Shown here one piece after another: positions 18,292 through 26,571 of a stretch of 64,000 nt of DNA. This stretch comes from Verrucomicrobiota bacterium. GTDB lineage: Bacteria; Auribacterota; JABMQX01; JAFGEW01. The stretch lies in the NCBI GenBank assembly GCA_016931415.1, contig JAFGEW010000076.1:37777-101776 (forward strand), in the 5' to 3' direction. Each line of letters starts with the position of its first letter. The first letter of the stretch is position 1. The notes below the pieces were generated by a model, which worked only from the letters and a program-made list of their open reading frames with translations, was not told the origin of the DNA and did not search any database. The position numbers and the translations under genes were made by a program.

Positions 18292-19644
18292 ATGCCCCTG
18301 CTGGCGAAATACCTGACGGCTGACCGCGTCGTGGATCTATCGAGCCGCGACAAGGCCGGCGCGATCCGCGAACTCGCGGCGGCTGCGGCGCGCTCGACCG
18401 ATGGCCTGGACGCGGCACATATCGCCGAGCGGGTATTCGAGCGCGAAGCGCTCATTACAACCCGTGTGGGCGACGCCGTGGCCTTGCCGCACGCCCGGTT
18501 GGCGATGGGCCCCGAGGCGGTCCTTGCCGTAGGCCGGAGCGTGGCCGGGGTGGACTACGATGACGACAACCCGGCACCGGTGCGGCTGCTCGCGCTGCTG
18601 TTGGTCGACGAGCGGCGGCCTGAGTTGGCGCTCACGCTGCTCTCGGCGCTCGGGCGGCGGCTGCGCGATGAGAGGCTTCGCAACCGGCTGATCGAGACGG
18701 CCGACCCGGCACGCTTCGCCGAGCTGCTCGATGCCGGTGTGCCGCGCGAGGAGGCGCAATCGCCCGGCGTGGCCCCCGAGCTGTCAGCGCTTACGCTAAG
18801 GCACGCCGTCGAAGCCGCGCGAGAATCCGGCGCGGCTGCCGCGATTATCTGCGTGGACGCCGAGACCGAGATCGACGCCGTACTCGACGCCGACTGGCCT
18901 GTGCCCGTCATCATCGCCGGCCAGGATCTCAAGCTTCCTGATGACAGCGAGCGCCGGACCCACCAGACGGTCCTGCTGCCGGCGCCTGGACGCAACCGGA
19001 CCGACTCGGTCCGCCTGGGCCTGCTCATGTGCGTGGCCCAGCGGCTCGTCGGGCGACACGACGTGGTGGTGGCGCTGAGCGGCCCGCCGCACTCGGGCTG
19101 GCTCGACACGCTGCTGTTGACGCGCGTGGGCGATGAGCTTGGCGCGCTGAGCGACGCGTGGGTCTCCGACATCGCCGTGGACATCCGGCCCGCCGTACTC
19201 GAGCGGCTCGTCGAGATCGCAACCTCGCTCGGGCGTGAGGGCCGCGAGGGGCGCTCGGTCGGCACGATCTTCATTGTGGGCGACTCCGAGCGGGTGCTCG
19301 CCCAGTCGCACCAGCTCATCATCAACCCATTCCGCGGCTACGACGAGAACGACCTCAATATTCTTGATCCCCGCCTCGAGGAGACGATCAAGGAGCTCGC
19401 TGCCGTTGATGGCGCCTTCATCGTGCGCGGCGACGGCGTGCTCCTCTCGGCCGGCACCTACCTGCGTCCGGTCACACAGGGCGAGCCGCTCCCCTCGGGC
19501 CTGGGTACACGGCACGCCGTGGCCGCCGCGACCAGCGCCTCGACGGCCGCGTTGGCCATTGTCGTGTCCGAGTCGTCGGGCGCGGTCACCGTGTTCCACG
19601 ACGGGCGCGCGCTCATCTCCCTCAGCAGGTCGGCCGCGGGGTAA
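18292..19644 (+). CDS. PTS EIIA - pyruvate-kinase-C-like - diadenylate cyclase (DAC) fusion
   Basis: 450 residues; ATG with AGGAG at 7 bases. Residues 1-145 match a fructose/mannitol-type PTS EIIA domain with the phosphorylatable His67 in VALPHARL and FEREALITTRVGDAV before it. Residues about 160-320 resemble the C-terminal domain of pyruvate kinase (LRHAVEAARESGAAAAIICVD, VPVIIAG). Residues about 325-450 are a DAC domain: VGTIFIVGD, NPFRGY, DGA at 373-375 and GLGTRH at 403-408. This PK_C plus DAC order is that of archaeal DacZ enzymes, which make c-di-AMP from two ATP. The classical RHR motif reads R407-H408-A409, which may affect activity. The EIIA domain at the front is the odd feature. 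Confidence 0.85.
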   Translation: MPLLAKYLTADRVVDLSSRDKAGAIRELAAAAARSTDGLDAAHIAERVFEREALITTRVGDAVALPHARLAMGPEAVLAVGRSVAGVDYDDDNPAPVRLLALLLVDERRPELALTLLSALGRRLRDERLRNRLIETADPARFAELLDAGVPREEAQSPGVAPELSALTLRHAVEAARESGAAAAIICVDAETEIDAVLDADWPVPVIIAGQDLKLPDDSERRTHQTVLLPAPGRNRTDSVRLGLLMCVAQRLVGRHDVVVALSGPPHSGWLDTLLLTRVGDELGALSDAWVSDIAVDIRPAVLERLVEIATSLGREGREGRSVGTIFIVGDSERVLAQSHQLIINPFRGYDENDLNILDPRLEETIKELAAVDGAFIVRGDGVLLSAGTYLRPVTQGEPLPSGLGTRHAVAAATSASTAALAIVVSESSGAVTVFHDGRALISLSRSAAG

Positions 19645-19690
19645 GTGGTGCTCATCGGGAGAACGGTGCGATCATCAAGGAGACACGGAA

Positions 19691-19903
19691 GTGAAGATCG
19701 TCCTGGAGAAGGTTACGCCTGAGACGCTGGCGAGGTACCTCGAGAACAAGGCGCTGCGCATCTACGGCATCACGCCGGTCTCCGAGGGCTACAAGCCCAA
19801 CGTCGAGGAGGAGATGCGCACCTCCTACAACGTCGAGATCCTTGTGCTCGGCAAGCTCAAGCAGCAGTTCGCCGACCTGCTCGAAGGCAGACCCGCCAAG
19901 TAG
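19691..19903 (+). CDS. Small conserved-looking protein, function unknown
   Basis: 70 residues from a GTG start with AAGGAG 8 bases upstream, 46 bases after the cyclase fusion and so probably in its operon. The peptide (KIVLEKVTPETLARYLENK at the start, then EILVLGKLKQQFADLLEG) has an alternating strand/helix pattern and no signal peptide or Cys. I recognise no family. Its position suggests a regulator or partner of the cyclase, which is inference. Confidence 0.7.
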   Translation: MKIVLEKVTPETLARYLENKALRIYGITPVSEGYKPNVEEEMRTSYNVEILVLGKLKQQFADLLEGRPAK

Positions 19904-20133
19904 CGCCGTCCACCGGCCGCGCGCGTTGCACTGCCGCACAAGGCGTCGGCGTCACGCCCGCGGCGGCGGCCGACGACGGCTCCCTCCCTGTTTCGGCACC
20001 CGGCATGGGTGTTGCTCTCGCGTGGACTAAAGAGACTCGCTAAGGAACTCCTGGCGCGCGCTGGCGTTTTCAATGACGAGGGCATGTGATGGGCATCCCG
20101 GTCGCCCGTCCGGCCAACGAAGGGGTAGGAGCC

Positions 20134-20379
20134 ATGAGAGACCTGAAGCTGACACCAAGGACTCGCACCAGCTACGTCATGAGGTCGGTGCCGGACTTCG
20201 ACCGCGTTCTGCGGCGCGAGCGGCAGTTCAACCTGCTCCGCATCATCCACGAATTGCCGAACGCCAGGCAGATGCCGTGGTGGACGGTGTGTCGCGTCGC
20301 GGGATTGACCGAGATCGAGATCCGCCTGCTCAACGACGTACTGGCCGAAGAAGCGCGCGACTCTGTGCAGGCCGCCTAG
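20134..20379 (+). CDS. Small basic protein, function unknown
   Basis: 81 residues; the ATG at 20134 is preceded by GGGGTAGGAG. The chain is Arg-rich (RDLKLTPRTRTSYVMR, VLRRERQFNLLRIIHELP) and predicted to be mainly helical, possibly a small winged-helix or adaptor protein, but no family was recognised. It lies 230 bases after the 70-residue gene on the same strand and converges with the acyl-CoA ligase gene. Confidence 0.6.
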   Translation: MRDLKLTPRTRTSYVMRSVPDFDRVLRRERQFNLLRIIHELPNARQMPWWTVCRVAGLTEIEIRLLNDVLAEEARDSVQAA

Positions 20380-20448
20380 CTTTCGGAACGACAGGATCGC
20401 AGGGCCAACACGGTCCGTCCCATCCTGCAGATCCCGTCCTCTTTCTAA

Positions 20449-22080
20449 TCACTCAAAGTCGCGCGCGTAGCGCTCGCGCAACGCCTGCTTGAGCACCTTC
20501 TCCGTCGTGCCCTGGGGCATCTCGCCGGCGGCGACGATGTGGATGCGTCGCGGGGCCTTGTACGGGGCGATGCGCGCACGGCACCAGTCGAGCAGCTCGT
20601 CTTCGTCCGGCCGGAGTCCGTCGAGCAGCTCGACGACGCCGACCGGCACCTCGCCCTTGTCGCGATGCGGCACGCCGATGACGACGGCGCGTGCCACGGC
20701 CGGGTGCTCAGCGATCTCGTCTTCGACCTCGCTCGCGAAGATCGAGTACCCTCCGCACTTGATGACGTCCTTAATGCGCCCGACGAGCTGCACGAGTCCG
20801 CCGGGGAAGCGACGCGCCAGGTCGCCCGTGCGAAGCCAGCCGCCGGGCGTGAGTGCCTCGCGCGTGGCTGCCTCGTCTTTCCAGTAGCCGTTCGTGACGC
20901 CGGGCCCCTTGATGAGGCACTCACCCACGCCCCCCCAGCGCACTGTGTCCCCACGCTTGTTCTCGATCCGCACCCGGTACGGCGGCACCGGCATACACAG
21001 GCCGGCGCGGGTCGGCAGGAAGGGTGCGTCGAGGCCGAAGAGCGCCACGCCGCCCAGCTCGACCATGCCGTAGGCGTTCATGAACAGCGAGCGGCCCATT
21101 CGCTGCCCGAACAGCCGGAACAAGCCGCCGTAGCGGCGTAGCCGCCGCCGCGCCTCGTGGGGCAAGTGGTCGCTGGCGCAGATCCAGATGCGGATGCTCT
21201 TGAGCCTTTCGCGCGGCGGTGCGGCGTCGAGCAGGCGCTGGAACATCGTCGGCACGCCGGTAAAGACGCTCACCTTGTAGTGATCGATTATGGCGATCGC
21301 CCGCTCGGCGTCGAAGCGCGTCATGAACCGTCCGCGCACTCCGGCGACCAGACCGTAGAGCACCGTGCTGATCGTCATGATGTGTGCCCACGGCAGGGCG
21401 ATGAGCGCCAAGTCGCGCCGGCCCACGAACGGCGCGTAAAGGCCCGAGATCGCCAGCCCCCCGAGCAACGCCCGGCTCGACAACATCGCACCCTTCGGCG
21501 AGCCTGTCGTGCCCGATGTGTGCAGGATGGCCACGGTGTCCCGCTGGTCGAGGGGAGCGGGTGTCACCGGCCCCGCGTCGAGGTAATCGGGCGAGATGCG
21601 CCGGAACCCGTCGAGGTGCGGCGTGCCGTGGTCGGCCTGCACCCAGTGCTCGACCGGCAACGCGGCAGTCGAGCCGATCTTCCCGGCAAAGAGCGCCGTA
21701 TCAGTCACGAGTACGCGCGCGCCGCAACGCGCGAGCAGCTTGGCCACCTCGACGCGCTGGAGCAGCGGGTTGAGCGGCACGGCGATGCCGCCGGCGCGAA
21801 TGATGCCCATGAAGTAGCGGAAGTAGCGAACGTCGTTCGTCTTGTAGATCGCCACGAGATCGCCCTTGCGCACGCCCACCTCCTCGACGAGGAACCGGGC
21901 GATGGCGTTGATCTCGCGATAGAGGTCGCGGTAGCGCTGGAGCGGCTCGGGCCGGCCGTCGAGCCCGACGAGATCGTCATGGTAGCTCACCTCGCGGTTG
22001 CCCAGGATGGGCAGCAGCTCGTCAGGCAGCGTCGCCAGCGTCAGCCGTTTGTCGCGGGCCAGCCGCAGTCGCCGCAGCAT
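20449..22080 (-). CDS. AMP-forming acyl-CoA synthetase/ligase
   Basis: 543 residues. The adenylate-forming signature is clear: TSGTTGSPKGAMLSS (P-loop, about 190-204), a central NAYGMVELGG motif, GWLRTGDLARRF (A8-hinge Asp) and a C-terminal region QGTTEKVLKQ with the catalytic Lys. The likely reaction is activation of a fatty or aryl acid with ATP and CoA. It starts 2 bases after the stop of the reductase at 22083, so the two are translationally coupled and may convert a free acid through acyl-CoA to aldehyde or alcohol. The open frame extends upstream, but that part is the antisense-free shadow of the reductase gene. Confidence 0.88.
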   Translation of the reverse strand: MLRRLRLARDKRLTLATLPDELLPILGNREVSYHDDLVGLDGRPEPLQRYRDLYREINAIARFLVEEVGVRKGDLVAIYKTNDVRYFRYFMGIIRAGGIAVPLNPLLQRVEVAKLLARCGARVLVTDTALFAGKIGSTAALPVEHWVQADHGTPHLDGFRRISPDYLDAGPVTPAPLDQRDTVAILHTSGTTGSPKGAMLSSRALLGGLAISGLYAPFVGRRDLALIALPWAHIMTISTVLYGLVAGVRGRFMTRFDAERAIAIIDHYKVSVFTGVPTMFQRLLDAAPPRERLKSIRIWICASDHLPHEARRRLRRYGGLFRLFGQRMGRSLFMNAYGMVELGGVALFGLDAPFLPTRAGLCMPVPPYRVRIENKRGDTVRWGGVGECLIKGPGVTNGYWKDEAATREALTPGGWLRTGDLARRFPGGLVQLVGRIKDVIKCGGYSIFASEVEDEIAEHPAVARAVVIGVPHRDKGEVPVGVVELLDGLRPDEDELLDWCRARIAPYKAPRRIHIVAAGEMPQGTTEKVLKQALRERYARDFE

Positions 22081-22082
22081 GC

Positions 22083-23228
22083 TCAGGCCGCCTCCGTTCG
22101 CAGCGTCACGGGCCGGCGGCCCCAGTCCGATTCGACGCAGTAGCGGAAGAGCTTCTCGAGGTACTCGGTCACCTTTGGCGCGCGGATGCCGGCCGGGTCG
22201 AGCAGCGCGCGGGCGCGTGTCGTGTCGTACATCGTCTTCATGCGGAAGTAGGGGAGATAGACTTTGCCGTTGTGCAGCACGCGCCGGCGCTTGCCCCAGA
22301 CCGTGGCGTAGAGCAGCGGCCGCAATACGGCGAGGAAGAACGTCGGGTCGAAGAACCGCGGCGGCTTGATGCCGAAGAACGCCGAGGCGAACTCGCCGAT
22401 CTCGCCGATCGTCGCGCTCCCCTCGGGTCCGGCGCAGAGGTGAACGCACGTGCCCGCCACCTTGTCGTCGAGCGCGAGGTGCGCCACGGCGTCGGCGACG
22501 AAATCGACCGGGACGACGTCGATCACCGCGTCCGGATGCCCCGGCACGGTGCGCCAGCGGTGCTTGGCGTAGACCTTGAGGGGCCAGTAGAGCGTTTTGA
22601 AGCTTGTCGTGATCCCCGTGCGCGAGTCGCCCACAATGATGCTCGGCCGCGCGATCACTACCGGCACGTCGTCCCTGGCAGCGCGCACGAGCTTCTCGGC
22701 TTCGCACTTGGTGCGCTCGTACGTGTTGCGGAAACCCTGGCCGATGTCGAGCTCCTCCTCCGTCACCAGCCCTGCCCGTGTGCCGGCCACGAACGCTGTG
22801 CCGATATAGGCCAGCGCCTTGAGCGAGCCGCTGCCCTGCAGCGCGCGCGCCAGATCAAGCACGCCCTTCGTGCCGCCGACGTTGATCTGCCAGGCCACCT
22901 CGAGCGGGCGGTCGAAGCGCACCGTGGCCGCTGAGTGGATCACGTGCGTCGTGCCGTCGATAAGCGAGCCGTAGGCCGCCTTACTGAGCCCGAAACGATC
23001 GAGTGTCAGGTCAGCCGCATGAACCTCAATCCGTGTGCGCACCCTGTCACGCTCGGCCGGTTCGAACAGACCGTCCACCAGTTCGCTTACGCGGTCACCG
23101 GCCGGCTCGCCCTCGCGCCCGCGCACAAGCAACGTAAACCGCGCCTGAGGCAGCCGCGCAACGAGCCGCTTGAGCACCTCGCGCCCAAGGAACCCCGTCG
23201 CCCCTGTTATGACAAACCGCTCAGCCAA
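22083..23228 (-). CDS. NAD-binding, male-sterility-type fatty acyl-CoA reductase-like protein
   Basis: About 381 residues. It opens with the extended-SDR Rossmann motif VITGATGFLGREVLKRL, and has the catalytic Tyr/Lys pair in NTYERTKCEAEKLV and the Ser region AYIGTAFVAG. This is the pattern of the NAD_binding_4 (fatty acyl-CoA or carboxylate reductase) branch. The substrate is probably an acyl-CoA produced by the adjoining ligase. I prefer the TTG at 23228, which has GAGAGG 7 bases before it and leaves four residues before the Rossmann strand; a GTG at 23243 is an alternative. Confidence 0.82.
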   Translation of the reverse strand: MAERFVITGATGFLGREVLKRLVARLPQARFTLLVRGREGEPAGDRVSELVDGLFEPAERDRVRTRIEVHAADLTLDRFGLSKAAYGSLIDGTTHVIHSAATVRFDRPLEVAWQINVGGTKGVLDLARALQGSGSLKALAYIGTAFVAGTRAGLVTEEELDIGQGFRNTYERTKCEAEKLVRAARDDVPVVIARPSIIVGDSRTGITTSFKTLYWPLKVYAKHRWRTVPGHPDAVIDVVPVDFVADAVAHLALDDKVAGTCVHLCAGPEGSATIGEIGEFASAFFGIKPPRFFDPTFFLAVLRPLLYATVWGKRRRVLHNGKVYLPYFRMKTMYDTTRARALLDPAGIRAPKVTEYLEKLFRYCVESDWGRRPVTLRTEAA

Positions 23229-23351
23229 GCGCGTGCCTCTCACTCCTCAGTGGTGGATCCCCGACGGCCCCGACGATAGCCGAGAACCCCGTGCCAATCA
23301 AGCGAACACCCAGCCCTTCTCGGCCGAGTTGGGTGCCGATCAGGAGGAGGC

Positions 23352-24431
23352 CTACCAGTGGCGGTGGGCGTCGAGCAGGGCGAGGAGGTTCTCGACGGGC
23401 GTGTCGGCTTGGACGTTGTGCGAGGCGCCGAGGATGTACCCGCCGCCGTGGGCGAGCGCGTCGAGGGTGTCGCGTGCTTCGCGCGCCACGTCTTCGGGCC
23501 TGCCGAACGGGAGGGTGCGCTGGATCGAGATGCCGCCGTGGAAGGCGAGCCGGTCGCCAAACTCGGCTTTGAGCACCCGCGCATCCATGTCCGCGGCCTC
23601 GGGCTGGAGCGATTGGAGCACGTCGAGCCCGCGCTCGATCATGTGCGGGATCAGTTGCCGGACCGATCCGCACGTGTGATGCATGACGCGCAGGCCGAAG
23701 CTGTGGGCGATCCGGGTGTACTCGGCAAAGCCGTCGGCCAGATACTCGAGCCACATCGCCGGCGAGACCAGAGGGCCGTTTTGCGATCCGAAGTCGTCGC
23801 CGGTGAGCACGAGGTCGAGCTTGCCGCAAGCCGCCTCGAAGATGCGCTCGGCGTAGGCGCGGTAGAAGGCGCGGATCTTCGAGAAGATCGCCGCCGCCAG
23901 CTCGGGGCTTGCGCTCATATCGACGAGAATCTGCTCGACGCCGCGCAAGTACATGGCGGGCTTGAGCTGAGCGATCCGGTTGAGCCGGTCACCCATGAAC
24001 ACGGCGATGCGGCCCGCGCTGCGGACCTGCTCGCACTGCGCCTCAATGACGCTGTAGTCGAACCAGTCGGGCGATGGCCAGTGGGTGTAGGCGTCGACGG
24101 CCTCGACCGTTTCGGCCCCGGCAAGCGGCGACCACGCCAGCTCCCGGTAGGTCTCGACACCGCCCGCGACCGGCACTTCCACCCGTCGGCGGCACACGCC
24201 CCAGATGTCCTCGTCCGAGCCGTCGGCCAACCTCCGGAGCGGCGGTCCGATGTAGGCCGGCCCGGCGATGTAGCGCAGGTCCACATCATGGGTGTCGAGG
24301 AACGTCTCGACGGAGACGTTCAACTCAAGCGTCAGCTTGCGCGCAAAGCCCGACGAGAACCACAGGTCGAGCGGGACGCGGTCAGGCGCCTCGTGATCGA
24401 GGGCTAGGAATGTCCGGTCGCGCGAATCCAC
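23352..24431 (-). CDS. Uroporphyrinogen-decarboxylase-like protein (corrinoid methyltransferase relative)
   Basis: 359 residues from a GTG at 24431 with GAGGA upstream; a longer frame would overlap the divergent GT9 gene. It has the UroD/MtaA barrel signature (TFLALDHEAPDRVPLDLWF; LVLTGDDFGSQNG; MHHTCGSVRQLIP). The H-x-C of HHTCG matches zinc ligands of MtbA/MtaA-type methyltransferases rather than true HemE, so it may move methyl groups from a corrinoid or act on an unknown small molecule. No corrinoid protein is nearby. A second paralogue lies at 26572-27696. Confidence 0.8.
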   Translation of the reverse strand: MDSRDRTFLALDHEAPDRVPLDLWFSSGFARKLTLELNVSVETFLDTHDVDLRYIAGPAYIGPPLRRLADGSDEDIWGVCRRRVEVPVAGGVETYRELAWSPLAGAETVEAVDAYTHWPSPDWFDYSVIEAQCEQVRSAGRIAVFMGDRLNRIAQLKPAMYLRGVEQILVDMSASPELAAAIFSKIRAFYRAYAERIFEAACGKLDLVLTGDDFGSQNGPLVSPAMWLEYLADGFAEYTRIAHSFGLRVMHHTCGSVRQLIPHMIERGLDVLQSLQPEAADMDARVLKAEFGDRLAFHGGISIQRTLPFGRPEDVAREARDTLDALAHGGGYILGASHNVQADTPVENLLALLDAHRHW

Positions 24432-24526
24432 GGCACGTGTCCTCGACCCCGATCTTAGGGTGTCGTTCGACTCCGCCGCGAGACGAAAATGCGTGACGCC
24501 GCGCGGTATCTTCGTAGACTCGCGGT

Positions 24527-25501
24527 ATGCCCGATACACACACAGATTCGAAGCCACCGCGCGTGCTCGTGTTACGCAGCGGGGCGATCGGTGACTTCGT
24601 CGTGACGCTGCCGGTACTGCAGTGGCTGCGGCTCATCGAGCCTCGGAGCGTCATCGACCTGGCATGCCATCCGCGCGTGGCGCCGCTTGCACACGGCTTG
24701 GTCTCGCGGTGGCGCGACATTGAGAGCACGGTCTTCCTGCCGCTCTACCACGATAGCCACGTCGAGGACCCCGTCCTTCAGGGATTCCTGGGCAACTACG
24801 ACCTCGTGCTCTCGTTCCTTGGATCGGATACGACACCGGCACAGCGCCTCCGCGAATTGACCAGTGAGCGCGCGGCCTGCATCGACCCGATCCCGCGTCA
24901 CAACGGCCTGCACGTGACGGCATCGTTCTTCGAGCAGATGCGGCTGGCCGGGCTGCGGACACCCGACACCGATGAGGCAGCCCACATTCTGCCCGTGATC
25001 CAGCCCGACGAAGACCGGCACCGCCTCGCCGCAGCGCTTCTCGATGAACTTGGCCCGGGAGCCGGGCGCACGCTCATTGCGCTACATCCGGGGAGCGGCT
25101 CTCCAAGGAAGAATGCACCGGCCGGCGTGCTGGCTGAGGTGTGTGCGTGGTTGATTGAGGCCCTCGAAGACGCTGCGGATCGGACTCCTGCCCTCGTGTT
25201 TGTCAAGGGCGAGGCCGATGAGGAGGCAGTGGCACGCTTGTTCGAGCACATTGACCCGGCGACACCACTCGTCGAAACGCACGATCTCGGCGTGCTGGCT
25301 GCCGTGCTGGAGCGGTGCGCGCTTTTCGTTGGGCACGACTCGGGAGTGTCGCATATCGCTGCCGCGGTAGGCACGCCGACCGTCGCGGTATTCGTCTCGA
25401 CCGACCCGCGCGTGTGGGCCCCACGCGGTGTGAGCGTTGCGCTGGCCGAGCCGACCAGCACCTCGATCCGAGCTGCCGTCGTCTCGCTCGCTGAGCGCTA
25501 G
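24527..25501 (+). CDS. Glycosyltransferase family 9 (heptosyltransferase-like)
   Basis: 324 residues. The N-terminal motif VLVLRSGAIGDFVVTLPVLQWL, the central IALHPGSGSPRKNAP and the C-terminal VGHDSGVSHIAAAVGTPTVAVF are the three hallmarks of GT9 enzymes, which add ADP-heptose to lipopolysaccharide inner core. This supports an outer membrane with LPS. It is divergent from the UroD-like gene and is followed by a strong hairpin. The sugar donor could differ from heptose. Confidence 0.87.
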   Translation: MPDTHTDSKPPRVLVLRSGAIGDFVVTLPVLQWLRLIEPRSVIDLACHPRVAPLAHGLVSRWRDIESTVFLPLYHDSHVEDPVLQGFLGNYDLVLSFLGSDTTPAQRLRELTSERAACIDPIPRHNGLHVTASFFEQMRLAGLRTPDTDEAAHILPVIQPDEDRHRLAAALLDELGPGAGRTLIALHPGSGSPRKNAPAGVLAEVCAWLIEALEDAADRTPALVFVKGEADEEAVARLFEHIDPATPLVETHDLGVLAAVLERCALFVGHDSGVSHIAAAVGTPTVAVFVSTDPRVWAPRGVSVALAEPTSTSIRAAVVSLAER

Positions 25502-25514
25502 CGCCCAGACGAAA

Positions 25515-25540
25515 GGGCCCTCTCATGTCTGAGAGGGCCC
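25515..25540. terminator. Bidirectional hairpin between convergent genes
   Basis: A perfect 11-bp stem, GGGCCCTCTCA (25515-25525) and TGAGAGGGCCC (25530-25540), with a TGTC loop. It sits 13 bases after the GT9 stop and before the end of the minus-strand PEP-CTERM gene. Short T-rich tracts are present on the minus side only. Confidence 0.7.
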
Positions 25541-25606
25541 GTCAAATCTGCCCGCGGCAAGCGGGTCTGCTCGCCACAGGCGGGTTCTACCCCGTGTCCG
25601 CAGTAT

Positions 25607-26260
25607 CTATCGTCGAGATCGAATGGTTGCCAGCACTCCAACGCCCAGAAGAACCAGGATCGAAGGCTCGGGAACAATGGTCTCTCCTGGCCCAGGAAGG
25701 AGTTCGTTGTCGGAGACGCCCCCGCCCGAGACCGTGCCTGGCACCAGCTCCCAGCCGGACTGGGCGACGTAGTACACGAGCGAGTACTCGTTCGGATCAA
25801 GCGTGCACCACGGATCGAAGAAGTTGCCCGAGAACGTGAACACCGTTGCCTGGGCGGGCCCACTGTACCCGTACAGGTACGGATCCTGGAATGTGTCAGT
25901 TGTCGGGCTGCCGTCCACAACCGGCACCACCCAGAGCGGGCTCAGCCACCCGACCGAGCTCACCGGGTAGAGGTTCGGATTGCCCACGTTGAAGTTGTTC
26001 GTAGAGGTGGACACCGAGTTGTCCATGTCCAGAAAGTAAACGAACAATGCCTCGCCTTCGTTCAGTTCCGGCACGCCGGCCGGCAGCGAACTGCTGGAGT
26101 AGTCAAAGACGAAGGAGGTCACTTCCATGACCCAGTTGTCTGCAGCGAACGTGTCCTGCTGGACGTGTATCGGGTCCCCACCGATATCAGCGGTTGTTGC
26201 GGCGGCCGAGCCGGCTATAGACAGGGCTGCAGCGGTGAGCAGCAAAGCAAAGGATCTCAT
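25607..26260 (-). CDS. PEP-CTERM sorting-domain protein
   Basis: 217 residues. The ATG at 26260 follows a GGGGGA site and starts a signal peptide (FALLLTAAALSIAGSAAA). The body is low in charge with many aromatic residues. The C-terminus VPEPSILVLLGVGVLATIRSRR is a textbook PEP-CTERM signal: Pro-Glu-Pro, hydrophobic segment, Arg-rich tail. Such proteins are processed by an exosortase and delivered to the exterior, often with exopolysaccharide. No exosortase gene is visible in this window. A strong promoter lies at 26321-26349. Confidence 0.88.
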   Translation of the reverse strand: MRSFALLLTAAALSIAGSAAATTADIGGDPIHVQQDTFAADNWVMEVTSFVFDYSSSSLPAGVPELNEGEALFVYFLDMDNSVSTSTNNFNVGNPNLYPVSSVGWLSPLWVVPVVDGSPTTDTFQDPYLYGYSGPAQATVFTFSGNFFDPWCTLDPNEYSLVYYVAQSGWELVPGTVSGGGVSDNELLPGPGETIVPEPSILVLLGVGVLATIRSRR

Positions 26261-26320
26261 AGAATCCCCCAATCAATGCTCTATGCACGAGTGCGATAGA
26301 ATCCACCCTAATTCAGTCCT

Positions 26321-26349
26321 AGTTTAGCGCATCAGTCCCCTAGTGTCAA
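26321..26349 (-). promoter_or_regulatory. Strong sigma70-type promoter of the PEP-CTERM gene
   Basis: A perfect TTGACA (26344-26349), a 17-base spacer and TAAACT (26321-26326) on the minus strand, 60 bases before the start codon. The rest of the gap 26261-26571 shows no gene or repeat. Confidence 0.6.
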
Positions 26350-26571
26350 GCAGAAAGGTTGCAGATATCATCGTTTAGTCCTCGCATTGACGCGTCAGTC
26401 TGGCTCGCTCGTCTCATGGCGCTCAGCATACTTGCCTTTTCGTCCAACGCGGCTCTACTGATCGCGAAGGGAAGAGCGCTCAGGTGTTTACCTATCGTCG
26501 GGTCGATGCTTGTTGGTGGGTAGGGTGGCGCGGCTGCTGTTCCAGGCGTCCCCTTGCCTCTGGGCGCCGTC

